Both the position numbers and the translations under genes were made by a program. Positions 8,383 to 18,403 of a stretch of 64,000 nt of DNA are shown one piece after another. The notes below the pieces were generated by a model. The model was not told the origin of the DNA. It did not search any database and saw only the letters and a program-made list of their open reading frames with translations. The DNA is from an uncultured Paracoccaceae bacterium. Lineage in GTDB: Bacteria > Pseudomonadota > Alphaproteobacteria > Rhodobacterales > Rhodobacteraceae. The DNA is taken from the NCBI GenBank assembly GCA_947492475.1, contig CANLNM010000001.1, positions 744,001-808,000 of the forward strand. The letters are read 5' to 3'. How positions within the stretch are numbered: position 1 is the stretch's first letter; each line of letters opens with the position of its first letter.

Positions 8383-8694
8383 TTAGGTTTCTGGCGTTGG
8401 TTCTGCGGCCACTTGGGGGACGGGTGATCCGGGATGGTTGAATTCATCCGGCGATGCTGGTGTCCCCAGCACCCGAGGATCACAAGCCACCATCGGGCTG
8501 CCTTGGTCACGAATGATCAATCCCCCCCGCGCGCGGCAGGATTCAAAGCTCATGGATGAGCCAAGCACGAGGTATTCGCGAAAGCCGCCAGATGCCCCCC
8601 CGCCACCAGAGCTTCCGCCCAAACCACCACCGCCTGCAGGCACGTCTAAGCAGCCGCTTAGCGCAAAAACAGAACACAATACCAAACGTTTCAT
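8383..8694 (-). CDS. Small glycine-rich lipoprotein of unknown function
   Basis: A 103-residue protein with a lipoprotein signal (MKRLVLCSVFALSGC, lipobox LSGC at about 12-15). A Gly/Ser run follows (about 20-37), then a short domain with two cysteines (FESCRARGG and VACDPRVLG) that could form a disulphide, and a Pro/Glu/Thr-rich end. I do not recognise a family function. Its start overlaps the stop of the lipocalin gene by 4 nt (ATGA), so the two are coupled in an operon with the aldo/keto reductase. Confidence 0.7.
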   Translation of the reverse strand: MKRLVLCSVFALSGCLDVPAGGGGLGGSSGGGGASGGFREYLVLGSSMSFESCRARGGLIIRDQGSPMVACDPRVLGTPASPDEFNHPGSPVPQVAAEPTPET

Positions 8695-9176
8695 TGGCTT
8701 ACCTCCACGAGTCGGCTGACATCATACCCGTTGAAATCCAGAATTTCACGTGCTGCTTGCATCCGATCGGCTGAAATTTGCGAGTCTCGGTTTAATATCC
8801 AGCCCAACCGCCCATTTGGGTCGGCCAAAACCATGGTGCGATAGCTGTCATCGGTCCATAAAACCCAATATTGCTCTGATCCTTGGGCCCCGATCCGCAA
8901 TCGTCCGGGGCCGATCTGGGTTATGCCACCACCGATCAGGGTTCCATCCGCGCAGTGCCGTGTAAACAATGTGGCGCTGATCTGAACCTGCGTTGCGACA
9001 CACACCCCATCTGGAAATTCGGCCATCACATGCCAATCGCCCTGCGCCTGGTCAAAGTCGAACAACGCCTTTGAGGCAACCGGCTGGGTGGGGTTGCGGT
9101 AGGGAATCGGGGCAGAGATCAAAGCAGGCTCTGCCGCGCAACCCGCCAATAAACCGATGAAAACCAGATACTTCAC
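8691..9176 (-). CDS. Lipocalin-family lipoprotein
   Basis: A 161-residue lipoprotein with signal and lipobox LLAGC (about 9-13). The body has lipocalin features: QGDWHVMAEFPDGVC near the N-terminus, beta-strand-like segments, and YRTMVLADPNGRLGWILNRD near the end, the typical Blc-like closing motif. It probably binds a hydrophobic ligand in the periplasm or outer membrane. It starts with GTG at 9174-9176, only 9 nt after the aldo/keto reductase stop, and overlaps the next gene by 4 nt. Confidence 0.82.
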   Translation of the reverse strand: MKYLVFIGLLAGCAAEPALISAPIPYRNPTQPVASKALFDFDQAQGDWHVMAEFPDGVCVATQVQISATLFTRHCADGTLIGGGITQIGPGRLRIGAQGSEQYWVLWTDDSYRTMVLADPNGRLGWILNRDSQISADRMQAAREILDFNGYDVSRLVEVSQ

Positions 9177-9185
9177 AGGGGATCC

Positions 9186-10229
9186 TTAGTATGGCATCGG
9201 GTTGGCGCGATGGGCTTTGCTGATGTCTGCCAGAACGTCTTGGCTGAGGCGCAGATCATCGCCGGCCAGTAGATGTTCCAGCTGCGCCAGTTTGGTTGCC
9301 CCAAAAATCGCCGAGATCGGGAAAGGCCGGGTGCGTTGCCATGCCATGGCCATATGCACCGGATCCAGCCCATGTTTCAACGCAACATCGACATAAGCCG
9401 CCGCCGCGATATGGGCGCGGGGCGTGTTGCGCCCACCGATTTCCTGGCCGTGGGTCATGCGGCTGCCCTCTGGGATCGCACCGTCGCGATATTTGCCAGT
9501 TAAAAACCCGGTTGCCAGAGGCGAAAACGACAACAGCGTCACGTCTTCGTTGACGGCCAATTCCGCCAAATCCGTATCATAAAGCCGGCACATCAGCGAA
9601 TATTCATTCTGTATCGACGCCACACGCGGTAGATTGTGCTGTTCGGACAATTGCAGCCATTGCGACGTGCCCCAACAGCTTTCGTTGGACAGGCCAAAGG
9701 CGCGCACTTTGCCTTCTTTGATCAGGTCGTCCATGGCCCCCAGCACATCCAGCATATGGGCATGGGTATCGGCCTTGTTTTGGCCAGACGGGTCATAATT
9801 CCAGTTCTGGCGGAACATATAGGACCCGCGCACAGGCCAATGCAGTTGATAAAGATCGATGTAATCGGTTTTTAGGCGCGCCAAAGAGGCATCCACGGCC
9901 TCACGGATCAGCGCCCCGGTATAGCCTTTGCCATCGCGCATAAACCCGCCATTGGGCCCGGTGATTTTGGTGGCAATCACCCAATCCTGACGCCGCCCAT
10001 TGGCCGCGAGCCAATTGCCGATTACCTGTTCAGACATGCCACAGGTTTCCGCATTAATCGGCATGACGGGATACATTTCAGCAGTATCAATAAAATTTAT
10101 CCCCGCCGCCAGCGCCATATCCATTTGGGCATGTGCATCGGATTCAGGTGTGTGTGTCGGGAATGTCATTGTGCCAAGGCACTGATCGGACACCATAATA
10201 TCAGTCCGTCCAAGCGGGATCATGTGCAT
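9186..10229 (-). CDS. Aldo/keto reductase (Tas-like)
   Basis: A 347-residue NADP(H)-dependent oxidoreductase of the aldo/keto reductase superfamily. The catalytic tetrad is visible: Asp and Tyr in FIDTAEMYP (about 47-55), Lys in VIATKI (about 83-88) and His in YQLHWP. The insertion after the first strand and the VIGNWL segment resemble E. coli Tas. It heads an operon with the lipocalin and small lipoprotein. A palindrome at 10255-10271, about 30 nt upstream of the start, is a candidate operator. Its physiological substrate is unknown. Confidence 0.88.
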   Translation of the reverse strand: MHMIPLGRTDIMVSDQCLGTMTFPTHTPESDAHAQMDMALAAGINFIDTAEMYPVMPINAETCGMSEQVIGNWLAANGRRQDWVIATKITGPNGGFMRDGKGYTGALIREAVDASLARLKTDYIDLYQLHWPVRGSYMFRQNWNYDPSGQNKADTHAHMLDVLGAMDDLIKEGKVRAFGLSNESCWGTSQWLQLSEQHNLPRVASIQNEYSLMCRLYDTDLAELAVNEDVTLLSFSPLATGFLTGKYRDGAIPEGSRMTHGQEIGGRNTPRAHIAAAAYVDVALKHGLDPVHMAMAWQRTRPFPISAIFGATKLAQLEHLLAGDDLRLSQDVLADISKAHRANPMPY

Positions 10230-10254
10230 TTCAAAACCTTTCGGGAAACTCGCT

Positions 10255-10271
10255 GTTAAGGTAAACTTAAC
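10255..10271. promoter_or_regulatory. Palindrome GTTAAG-N5-CTTAAC in divergent promoter region
   Basis: Perfect 6-bp arms (10255-10260 and 10266-10271) around GTAAA, located between the aldo/keto reductase (start 10229, minus) and the MFS gene (start 10362, plus). The position suits a repressor or activator site acting on either gene. The binding protein is unknown. Confidence 0.45.
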
Positions 10272-10361
10272 TTCTGTGCCAGCAAGGACAAGAGACGTTT
10301 AGCGACAGGGCATGACGATTTTTAAATGGACGCGCCGTGCAAAACCGCACAGGTTGCAAAT

Positions 10362-11603
10362 ATGCGTACCCTGATTTCCTTTGCCGCCCTGTTTATGTCT
10401 GTCGCGTTATTGCAACTGTCGTCGGGCGGCGTTGGGCCATTGGATGCGTTGACAGGTTTGGCAGCGGGATTTTCCCGCCAGGAGGTGGGCCTGTTGGGAT
10501 CCGCGCATTTCCTTGGCTTTTTTGTGGGATGCTGGTGGGCGCCCCGATTGATGGGCCATGTGGGACATTCGCGCGCCTTTGCAGTTTTGACCGCTTTGGG
10601 CGCAATTGGGATGTTGGGGCACACGTTTTCGCAGCACCCCTATTTTTGGGCGGTTTTGCGGATTGCGTCAGGGCTTTGTGTTGCGGGATGTTATACCGTT
10701 ATCGAAGCCTGGCTGAACGCCAAAATCAGCAATGAAACCCGCGGACGCACCATGGGCACATACCGGTCCGTTGATATGGGCGCATCCATGGTGGCGCAGT
10801 TGATGATCGGTGCCTTGGCTGATCTGGAAACCTATCTGGCCTATAACACACTGACATTGTTGGCTTGTGCGGCCTTGTTGCCACTGACGTTAACCCGACT
10901 CAAACAACCCGAATTGCCCTCTGCTCCGCGTCTGCGCCCATCGCTTGCGCTGAATCGGTCGCCATTGGCGGCCTTGGGTGTGGTGGTTGCCGCGCTATCG
11001 GCTGCCTCGTTTCGCATGGTCGGCCCGGTCTATGGCCAAGAGGTCGGCCTGAGCGCGGACCAGATCGGGTATTTTCTGGCCTCGTTTGTGGCGGGGGGCG
11101 CATTTGCACAATTGCCCGCTGGATGGCTGGCGGACAAATATGACCGTCGCTGGGTCATGATCTGGTTTTCAGTAGCCGCGATTGCATCCTGCAGCATCAC
11201 GATCATGATGTCGGGTGGTGGCACAACGGCCATCATGATGACGGCGGCATTGTTTGGGCTGACGGCGTTTCCGATCTTTTCGATATCCGCCGCCCATGCC
11301 AATGATTTTGCCAGCAACGAAGAACGTGTGGAACTGTCAGCCGCGTTGATGTTTTTCTACGCCATCGGAGCAATCGCCGCCCCTTATACGACCTCGGCCT
11401 TGATCGATATATTTGGCCCCTCAGCCCTGTTTGTATTCATCGCCATGGGGCATTTGGTGTTGATCCTGTTTGGCCTGTTGCGGATGCGCGTGCGCGATAC
11501 ACCTGCGGACAAAACCAACTATGTTTATGCGCCGCGCACCTCGTTTCAGGTGGGGCGTTTGATGGCGCGGTTCCGGGATCCGAAACCCGGAAAATCCGAC
11601 TGA
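10362..11603 (+). CDS. MFS transporter (YcaD-like)
   Basis: A 413-residue inner-membrane protein with 12 predicted helices. The MFS signature region near helix 2-3 reads [20 protein letters not shown], and the matching [14 protein letters not shown] follows helix 8. The pattern resembles the YcaD/YfkF branch of unknown substrate. The start at 10362 places the first helix ([17 protein letters not shown]) right at the N-terminus; an upstream ATG at 10326 adds 12 residues of unlikely sequence. The gene stands alone, with metG 76 nt downstream. Confidence 0.85.
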   Translation: MRTLISFAALFMSVALLQLSSGGVGPLDALTGLAAGFSRQEVGLLGSAHFLGFFVGCWWAPRLMGHVGHSRAFAVLTALGAIGMLGHTFSQHPYFWAVLRIASGLCVAGCYTVIEAWLNAKISNETRGRTMGTYRSVDMGASMVAQLMIGALADLETYLAYNTLTLLACAALLPLTLTRLKQPELPSAPRLRPSLALNRSPLAALGVVVAALSAASFRMVGPVYGQEVGLSADQIGYFLASFVAGGAFAQLPAGWLADKYDRRWVMIWFSVAAIASCSITIMMSGGGTTAIMMTAALFGLTAFPIFSISAAHANDFASNEERVELSAALMFFYAIGAIAAPYTTSALIDIFGPSALFVFIAMGHLVLILFGLLRMRVRDTPADKTNYVYAPRTSFQVGRLMARFRDPKPGKSD

Positions 11604-11679
11604 TCCCTTTGCGACATTGCCCACTGGCCTTGGCCCCATTCCTGCGATAAACGCGACCCAAGCGAAGAGGAAGCACATC

Positions 11680-13392
11680 ATGGCACGTCACCTGATCACA
11701 TCGGCAATTCCGTATATCAACGGGATCAAACATTTGGGCAATCTGGTTGGGTCACAACTGCCTGCGGATTTGTTTGCGCGTTATCGCCGGGGTCGCGGTG
11801 ACGAAGTGTTGTTCCTATGTGCCACCGACGAACACGGCACCCCGGCCGAACTGGCCGCGACCAAAGCCGGTAAACCCGTGGCCGAATATTGCGCCGAAAT
11901 GCACGATGTTCAGGCCAAAATCGCCGATGGGTTTCGTCTGTCTTTTGATCACTTTGGCCGGTCTTCATCTGCGCAGAACCACAAACTGACCCAGCATTTT
12001 GCCGGACGTCTGTTCGAACAGGGTCTGATCCGCGAAGTCACTGAAACACAGATGTATTCCCCCGCTGATGGCCGGTTTCTACCGGATCGCTATATCGAAG
12101 GCACCTGCCCCAATTGCGGGTTTGACTCTGCGCGTGGTGATCAATGTGACAATTGCACCAAGCAGTTGGACCCAACCGATCTGATCGAACCTTATTCGAC
12201 CATTTCCGGGTCCAAAGATCTGGAAGAACGCGAAACCAAGCATCTGTATCTGTGCCAGTCCCAACTAAAGGACAAGCTGGCCACATGGATCGACAGCAAA
12301 TCTGACTGGCCGATTCTGACCACATCCATCGCCAAAAAATGGCTGAACGACGGGGATGGCCTGCAGGATCGTGGCATCACCCGTGATCTGGACTGGGGCA
12401 TCCCGGTCAAACGCGGTGATGCGGACTGGCCCGGCATGGAAGGCAAAGTGTTCTATGTCTGGTTTGACGCCCCCATCGAATATATCGCCGCCGCCCAGGA
12501 ATGGGTCGATTCAGGCAAAGGGGATGATTGGGAACGTTGGTGGCGCACCGACAAAGGCGCGGATGATGTGACCTATACCCAGTTTATGGGCAAAGATAAC
12601 GTGCCGTTCCACACCCTATCATTCCCAGCGACCATCTTCGGCGCCGACGAAGATTGGAAACTGGTCGATTATATCAAATCTTTCAACTACTTGAACTATG
12701 ATGGCGGCCAGTTCAGCACATCGCGCGGGCGCGGTGTTTTCATGGATCAGGCGTTAGAAATCCTGCCTGCCGATTACTGGCGCTGGTGGTTGCTATCCCA
12801 CGCGCCAGAAAGCAGTGACAGCGAATTCACTTGGGAAAATTTCCAGGCAGGCGTGAACAAAGATTTGGCCGACGTGCTGGGCAATTTCGTCAGCCGCGTC
12901 ACCAAATTCTGCCGCTCCAAGTTCGGCGAAGAAGTCCCAAGCGCAGGTGACTATGGTGACGCCGAAAACGCGTTGATCGCCGATTTGACCACAAAAATCC
13001 GCGCTTATGAAACCCATATGGACGCCATGGATGTCCGCAAATCTGCCGGTGAATTGCGCGCAATTTGGGTGGCAGGCAACGAATATCTGCAAAACGCCGC
13101 GCCTTGGTCCACGTTTAAAACCGACCCAGATTTGGCCGCAGTGCAAATCCGCATGGCCCTGAACCTAATCCGGCTTTATGCCGTGCTGTCCGCGCCGTTC
13201 ATCCCTGACACAACGGGTAAATTGTTGTCGGCGATGAACACGTTGGACACGGCTTGGCCCGATGATGTGACTGCGGCCCTGTCGGCCCTGCCCGGCGGCC
13301 ACGCCTTTAGCGTGCCCGGTAATCTGTTTGACAAAATCACCGATGAACAGCGCGAAGACTGGCAAACCAAATTTGCCGGCACCCGCGACTAA
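11680..13392 (+). CDS. metG: Methionyl-tRNA synthetase
   Basis: A 570-residue class I aminoacyl-tRNA synthetase charging tRNA-Met. The HIGH-like motif is KHLGN at about 17-21, and the KMSKS-like motif appears as FSTSRGRG near residue 345. A knuckle zinc site CPNC...CDNC is at about 143-160. The C-terminal anticodon-binding helical domain follows; the separate C-terminal dimerisation domain of longer MetG proteins is absent. The start at 11680 follows GAGGAAG; the open frame runs further upstream without homologous sequence. The last 4 nt are shared with the convergent GST gene. Confidence 0.95.
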   Translation: MARHLITSAIPYINGIKHLGNLVGSQLPADLFARYRRGRGDEVLFLCATDEHGTPAELAATKAGKPVAEYCAEMHDVQAKIADGFRLSFDHFGRSSSAQNHKLTQHFAGRLFEQGLIREVTETQMYSPADGRFLPDRYIEGTCPNCGFDSARGDQCDNCTKQLDPTDLIEPYSTISGSKDLEERETKHLYLCQSQLKDKLATWIDSKSDWPILTTSIAKKWLNDGDGLQDRGITRDLDWGIPVKRGDADWPGMEGKVFYVWFDAPIEYIAAAQEWVDSGKGDDWERWWRTDKGADDVTYTQFMGKDNVPFHTLSFPATIFGADEDWKLVDYIKSFNYLNYDGGQFSTSRGRGVFMDQALEILPADYWRWWLLSHAPESSDSEFTWENFQAGVNKDLADVLGNFVSRVTKFCRSKFGEEVPSAGDYGDAENALIADLTTKIRAYETHMDAMDVRKSAGELRAIWVAGNEYLQNAAPWSTFKTDPDLAAVQIRMALNLIRLYAVLSAPFIPDTTGKLLSAMNTLDTAWPDDVTAALSALPGGHAFSVPGNLFDKITDEQREDWQTKFAGTRD

Positions 13393-14012
13393 GCTTTGTT
13401 TGGTTGATCCATGAGGGTGGCGTCATATTCCGTCATCTGCGCAAACCCGGGCCGTGCGGCGCATCGGTCAACCCAGTCATGGATCAACGGGTCCTCAGGC
13501 AGCAGCGATCGGAACCACACAAATGGCGATGCGATCAAAATATCCGCCGCGCTGAAATCATCCCCCATCAAATAGGGGCCGCGGCGCAGCGGGATTGCCA
13601 ATCGTTCCGACATCTCAGCAAAGCCACGGAAAAAGCTCTGGAAAATCGGGCTGCCATCCATTTCGGCGATTTTAGCTGCCAGAACTGGTTCAATCACACC
13701 GCCGTAATAATGCAGCCATGACAGATAGGTCCCACGATCTGCATCCCCAGCCACAGGCGCTAACCCATTGGCAGGAAACATATCCGTTAGATATTGGGTG
13801 ATCGCGCCGCTTTCTGTGATGACCACCCCGTTATGTTCAAGGGCGGGAACTTTGCCATCTGGATGTGGGTTTTGCGGATCAATCCCCGACGGGCCCTGAC
13901 TGCGGATAATTGTGACCGGAACGATTTCGACGTGATCGCCCGCCCCCAGTTCATCGATCAGCCAAACAATTCGGCTCGAACGACTTTGCGCAGAATGATA
14001 GAGTTTTAACAT
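13389..14012 (-). CDS. Glutathione S-transferase family protein
   Basis: A 207-residue GST: thioredoxin-like N-terminal domain (starts [20 protein letters not shown], with Ser residues in the glutathione-binding position), the cis-Pro/ESGAI motif ([13 protein letters not shown], about 60-72) and an all-helical C-terminal domain ending in the GDDFSAADI motif typical of GSTs. It conjugates or reduces electrophiles with glutathione in the cytoplasm. The ATG at 14010-14012 was chosen because it begins the first beta strand. It is divergent from the AraC gene, with about 93 bp between starts. Confidence 0.88.
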   Translation of the reverse strand: MLKLYHSAQSRSSRIVWLIDELGAGDHVEIVPVTIIRSQGPSGIDPQNPHPDGKVPALEHNGVVITESGAITQYLTDMFPANGLAPVAGDADRGTYLSWLHYYGGVIEPVLAAKIAEMDGSPIFQSFFRGFAEMSERLAIPLRRGPYLMGDDFSAADILIASPFVWFRSLLPEDPLIHDWVDRCAARPGFAQMTEYDATLMDQPNKA

Positions 14013-14105
14013 GCGTGTAATCCTGTGTTCATTCCCGATATTCTGCCGCGTCTTTGTTGCTCGGTCTTGTAAAAAACCGCCATCGGGACTACCGAGGGGC
14101 TTGGT

Positions 14106-14921
14106 ATGCTGATCGAACATAAATCTCTGCACGCTAGCGGATTAATGAACCGCACCAATAGTTTGCAGCACATCACCATTGATCAGTTCGGGCCGCAGAA
14201 TCCCGATGATATCCCATGGTTGGACCATGTCTGGCGGGTGGGTTGGGATCTACCTGACGGCGTGATCCATCCCCAACAAACGCTTCCCTTTCCGTCCTGC
14301 CACATCGTTTTTGACGCCAATCGTGGCGCGGCGTTACATGGCTGTTCGTCCAAACGTTTCGACTATGATGTCAGTGGGCATAGTGTGGTTCTGGGCCTGC
14401 GCCTGCCCCCAGCGGCGCAATCTGCGTTTACGGATACGGATCCACGACAATTGGTTGATAGCTCCATTCCCATCGAACAGGTTTTTTCTGCGCAAACCGT
14501 TGAAAAACTGCCTGAAATCAGCGCGACGACAAGACCAGACATCCCCACAATTTCTGAAATCCTAAGGGTCCTAGATGCCGTTGCACACCCGTTGTCACAA
14601 GCCGCGCAAAACGTGCAATCCCTGATTAAACGGGTGCAAATGAGCCCTGATTTATGGCGTATGACCGATCTGGAACAGGCCTCAGACCTGTCAGAGCGCC
14701 AATTACAGCGGCTGTTTGCAACCCATTTGGGGCTGTCGCCAAAATGGGTCATCGATCGGTTCCGCATGCATGATGCATTGGACGCATTAGAAGAAGGCAC
14801 AAACGTGGATCTGGCAGATTTGGCCGCACGTTTGGGGTTCACGGATCAGGCACATTTTTCCAACCGATTTAAGGCGATGACGGGGGCCGCGCCGGGGGTT
14901 TATCTGCGGCGCAATCGTTAA
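14106..14921 (+). CDS. AraC-family transcriptional regulator
   Basis: A 271-residue regulator. The C-terminal AraC/XylS DNA-binding domain (about 180-270) has both helix-turn-helix parts: LEQASDLSERQLQRLFATHLG and LADLAARLGFTDQAHFSNRF, with the closing GAAPGVYLRR. The N-terminal effector domain resembles the DUF6597-type sensor seen in other short AraC proteins. The start has GAGGGG about six bases upstream. It is divergent from the GST gene, which is the obvious candidate target. The ligand is unknown. Confidence 0.88.
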   Translation: MLIEHKSLHASGLMNRTNSLQHITIDQFGPQNPDDIPWLDHVWRVGWDLPDGVIHPQQTLPFPSCHIVFDANRGAALHGCSSKRFDYDVSGHSVVLGLRLPPAAQSAFTDTDPRQLVDSSIPIEQVFSAQTVEKLPEISATTRPDIPTISEILRVLDAVAHPLSQAAQNVQSLIKRVQMSPDLWRMTDLEQASDLSERQLQRLFATHLGLSPKWVIDRFRMHDALDALEEGTNVDLADLAARLGFTDQAHFSNRFKAMTGAAPGVYLRRNR

Positions 14922-14989
14922 TTGGCCTCTCTGCAAACCCATGTTAACCTTTCTTCGATTTATGGTTCATTCTGATTTTGAGGTCACAT

Positions 14990-15805
14990 ATGCCCCGCCT
15001 TTCCCCACGCCAATCCATCTTCTCCGCTGCTTTGTTTGCTCTATCGGCGAGCACGGCAATGGCTGCAACCTGTGGCAATGACAGTTCTGGATTTAACACT
15101 TGGAAACAACAATTTGCCGCCGAAGCGCAGCGCGCGGGTGTTGGCAATGCCGGGCTTCAGGCCTTGGCGGGTGCGCAATATTCGCAATCCACAATCAACG
15201 CAGATCGCAACCAACGGGGCGTGCGGTATGCATTGAACGATTTTATCCGCATCCGGTTGGGCAGCCTGGACAGTTTTGCCGCACAATCACGCCGGGAAAA
15301 GGCAAAATACCCGGATTTTTATGCCGGATTAGAGCAACGTTTTGGCGTGCCGGCTGGGATTTTGCTGGCCATTCATGGCATGGAAACCGGATTTGGCCGC
15401 AATATGGGCAACACGCCGGTCATCGATAGCATCACCACCGTGGCCTATGATTGCCGCCGGTCTGAATTCTTTACGCCCCATGCGTTGGCGGCGCTGACCA
15501 TGGTGGATCGTGGCATGTTGACGGCCAATCAACGCGGCGCAGCTCATGGTGAGTTGGGCCATACGCAATTCCTGCCGGGCAACGCGCTGCGCTATGGGGT
15601 GGACGCGGATAATAACGGTCGGGTTGATCTTTATTCTTTGTCAGATAGCCTTGCATCGACTGCAAATTATTTACGTGAAAAAGGCTGGCGGCCCGGCGAA
15701 GGTTACCAAGAGGGCAGCCACAATTTCCGCGTATTAAATGAATGGAATGCAGCGACCGTTTACCAACAGGCAATCGCATTATCTGCCCAACGCATCGACG
15801 GTTAA
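14990..15805 (+). CDS. MltB-type lytic murein transglycosylase
   Basis: A 271-residue exported protein. A signal peptide (about 1-25, ...STAMA) precedes an SLT_2 / MltB-like domain. The catalytic glutamate lies in AIHGMETGFG, and the downstream signature GHTQFLPGNALRYGVDADNN followed by STANYLREKGW is characteristic. It cleaves peptidoglycan glycan strands forming 1,6-anhydro-muramic ends. It lacks the lipobox of E. coli MltB, so it is probably soluble in the periplasm, and there is no C-terminal peptidoglycan-binding domain. The start at 14990 follows GAGGT. A bidirectional terminator follows. Confidence 0.9.
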   Translation: MPRLSPRQSIFSAALFALSASTAMAATCGNDSSGFNTWKQQFAAEAQRAGVGNAGLQALAGAQYSQSTINADRNQRGVRYALNDFIRIRLGSLDSFAAQSRREKAKYPDFYAGLEQRFGVPAGILLAIHGMETGFGRNMGNTPVIDSITTVAYDCRRSEFFTPHALAALTMVDRGMLTANQRGAAHGELGHTQFLPGNALRYGVDADNNGRVDLYSLSDSLASTANYLREKGWRPGEGYQEGSHNFRVLNEWNAATVYQQAIALSAQRIDG

Positions 15806-15836
15806 ACACCGGCTTTGCCGCGCGTTTTTATGTTAA

Positions 15837-15865
15837 AAAGGCCCCCAAATCACTTGGGGGCCTTT
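15837..15865. terminator. Bidirectional rho-independent terminator
   Basis: A 12-bp perfect stem AAAGGCCCCCAA (15837-15848) / TTGGGGGCCTTT (15854-15865) with a 5-nt loop. Short T-rich stretches follow on both strands (GTTTA on plus, CTTTTTAAC on minus). It separates the transglycosylase gene from the convergent permease operon end. Confidence 0.9.
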
Positions 15866-15867
15866 GT

Positions 15868-16758
15868 TTAAGAGGGGCTCATGCCGCGCAGGCGTTCGGA
15901 TCGTCGCCGCAGCAATTCAAGCGTGAGCAGCATCAGGATCGAGAACGCCACAAGGATCGTGGCCACTGCCAGAATAACCGGACTGATTTGTTCGCGCAGG
16001 CCGGTAAACATCTGCCATGGCAGGGTTTGTTGCTTGGCCGATCCCACAAACAGCACCACCACCACTTCGTCAAAGGATGTGATAAAGGCGAATAATCCGC
16101 CAGAAATCACGCCCGGCAGGATCAGCGGCATTTGCACGCGGAAAAACGTGGTCACAGACCCCGCGCCCATATTGGCGGCCGCCCGCGTCAGAGATTGGTC
16201 AAACCCAACCAACGTGGCGGTGACGGTGATGATCACAAACGGAATGCCCAATGCAGCATGGGCCAAAATGACCTTGATATAGCCTGTGACGTCTTGGGAA
16301 AATCCAAAGACATCCTCCATCCAGAGGCCCATTTTGGTGTAGAAAAAGAACATGCCGGTCGCCGAAATGATCAGCGGCACAATCATCGGAGAGATGAGCA
16401 AGGCCATGATCAGTCGGCGAAACGGCACAAAGCTCTGGCTAAGGCCGATGGCCGCTAAGGTGCCCAAGCTGACCGAAATGATCGTCGCAAATGGCGCGAT
16501 GATCAGGGAATTGGCGAACGCACGGGTCCAATCTTCGCTGGCAATGAACGCCTGATAATGGCGCAGTGAATAGCCGTCCGGGTCAAGGCGCAGCATTTCC
16601 GGCGTAAACGTAAAGAAGTTTTCCGCGTTAAAACTGAGCGGGATCACAACGGCAATCGGCGCGATCAAAAAGAAGAAGATCAAGCCGCAAATTACGCGAA
16701 ACGAATAGTACCAAATCCGTTGTGGCGTTGAGGCATATGGCGGTAATCCTTGTGACAT
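15868..16758 (-). CDS. ABC transporter permease, polyamine type (PotC-like)
   Basis: A 296-residue inner-membrane permease with six helices and the conserved cytoplasmic EAA-like loop AAANMGAGSVTTFFRVQMPLI, which contacts the ATPase. Sequence style matches PotC/PotI of the spermidine-putrescine family (COG1177). It is the last gene of a five-gene operon (ATPase, binding protein, DUF1330, permease, permease), one base after the preceding permease. The substrate is a polyamine or another small cation or acid; the family is broad. Confidence 0.88.
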   Translation of the reverse strand: MSQGLPPYASTPQRIWYYSFRVICGLIFFFLIAPIAVVIPLSFNAENFFTFTPEMLRLDPDGYSLRHYQAFIASEDWTRAFANSLIIAPFATIISVSLGTLAAIGLSQSFVPFRRLIMALLISPMIVPLIISATGMFFFYTKMGLWMEDVFGFSQDVTGYIKVILAHAALGIPFVIITVTATLVGFDQSLTRAAANMGAGSVTTFFRVQMPLILPGVISGGLFAFITSFDEVVVVLFVGSAKQQTLPWQMFTGLREQISPVILAVATILVAFSILMLLTLELLRRRSERLRGMSPS

Positions 16759-16759
16759 A

Positions 16760-18403
16760 TCAGCCTCCTAGCTTTACGTTGTCGATGCCCACCATCCGGT
16801 CATAGAGCCAGTAAAGCGCCAGCACGAGCGCCAGCAAAATGGCCCCAAGTGCAGCTGCCAGCCCCCAGTTGAGCGAGGTGGAAATGTGGAACGCGATCCG
16901 GTTGGAAATGAACACACCTTTGGTGCCGCCGACGATTTCTGGCGTGATGTAATAGCCAATCGCCAGAATAAACACGAGGATCGAGCCCGCGCCGATGCCC
17001 GGCACCGATTGCGGGAAATAGACCCGCCAGAACGCGGTCCAGTCGGTTGCGCCCAGCGATTTGGCCGCCCGCAGATAGGTAATGGGGATGGTTTTCATCA
17101 CCGAATAGAGCGGCAAGATCATGAACGGCAGCAGGATATGTGTCATCGCAATGATGGTCCCTGTGGCGTTGTTGATCAGCGCCAAACGATTGTCATCCGC
17201 CACAATCCCAATCCAGACCAGAATGTCGTTGATCACGCCTTGGTCTTGCAACAGCACCTTCCAAGCAGAGGTGCGCACCAGCAGAGATGTCCAAAACGGC
17301 AGCAACACAAGGATCATCAACAGGGACGATGTCCGCATCGGCAGATTGGCCAGCAGCCATGCCACAGGATAGCCCAACAGGATGCAGCTGAACGTGATGA
17401 CCATGGACATAATCATCGTACGCTTAAACAGCTTTAGATAGATTTTTTCATCATCATCAACGGATTGCGCCCCGTTTGGGTTCAGCTCATAGTCGATGGC
17501 CGCCAGGAAATAACCCGCCGTATAGGGCGATGAAAACGCTTTGATTGTGCCCCAAACTTCGGGGTCGGACCAACCGTCTTCGATGTCATAAAACGCATCC
17601 CTGACGCCGGGATCTTCGAAATTGCGGGCGGCAATGGCGGCGGCGCCAATCAGGTTGCCCATCGGCAGGCCCGTCAGGTCCGCACCCGCACTAAGATCCT
17701 GATAAAGAGACAGATAAACCACATGCCAAGGCTCTTCTTGGGTGGGGCTATCGTTGTCTTCGGACTGGATAATACGGGCAAAAGACGCATAGGCATCCGC
17801 GGTTTGCGGCAATTGCGCTTCGACATCTGCGTTGATCACAAAGGCAGGTTCCGGCGTGTCGCCCCCTGCGGCGGCCCAGTCTGCCTGCGCCGAAATCCAG
17901 TCAGGGTCCGCCATCAAAGCCACCCAAGTTTCTGGCGCTTCCCAGGCGGCATCAAGAGCGACAAACTGATCGGTAAACTCTTCGCCGATATCGTCAACCT
18001 TGCGGCCAGACCGACGGAACAGGGACGAAATACCGGGCAATTCATAATTCAACCGACCGGCAACACGCGTGTGGTTTTTCAGCTCAACAGCGACGTTCAT
18101 ATCCAGCAACAGGGCGGTGAACACGTCCTCATTCGGGGCTTCGCCAGTGTCGTAATCCCATTCATCCAGCGCGATCACAGTGCGTGGGAATGTCGCCGAA
18201 ACCAGATCATTTTCGACGGACCGAAACAGCATCACGCCAATCGGATAAATAAACGTCACACAGATAAAAATCAGCAGCGGTGCAATCAGCAATAATGCGC
18301 GAATTTTCTGACGTCTTAGCGCGCGGTGCAGGGATTTGCGCAATGGCGTGCCATCCGCAGCCAGAACAGGTGCGCCCGGATCAGTTTGGGTTGCGTCGCT
18401 CAT
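16760..18403 (-). CDS. ABC transporter permease, PotB-like, with large periplasmic insertion
   Basis: A 547-residue permease, much longer than ordinary PotB proteins (about 280 residues). Helix 1 (about 37-60) is followed by an acidic, Trp-rich soluble stretch from about 62 to 325 before the normal permease core resumes at MIMSMVITFSCILLGYPVAW. The EAA loop LRAAKSLGATDWTAFWRVYF is intact. By topology the insert should be periplasmic, where it could contact the binding protein or ligand. Its start touches the DUF1330 stop. Confidence 0.88.
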   Translation of the reverse strand: MSDATQTDPGAPVLAADGTPLRKSLHRALRRQKIRALLLIAPLLIFICVTFIYPIGVMLFRSVENDLVSATFPRTVIALDEWDYDTGEAPNEDVFTALLLDMNVAVELKNHTRVAGRLNYELPGISSLFRRSGRKVDDIGEEFTDQFVALDAAWEAPETWVALMADPDWISAQADWAAAGGDTPEPAFVINADVEAQLPQTADAYASFARIIQSEDNDSPTQEEPWHVVYLSLYQDLSAGADLTGLPMGNLIGAAAIAARNFEDPGVRDAFYDIEDGWSDPEVWGTIKAFSSPYTAGYFLAAIDYELNPNGAQSVDDDEKIYLKLFKRTMIMSMVITFSCILLGYPVAWLLANLPMRTSSLLMILVLLPFWTSLLVRTSAWKVLLQDQGVINDILVWIGIVADDNRLALINNATGTIIAMTHILLPFMILPLYSVMKTIPITYLRAAKSLGATDWTAFWRVYFPQSVPGIGAGSILVFILAIGYYITPEIVGGTKGVFISNRIAFHISTSLNWGLAAALGAILLALVLALYWLYDRMVGIDNVKLGG

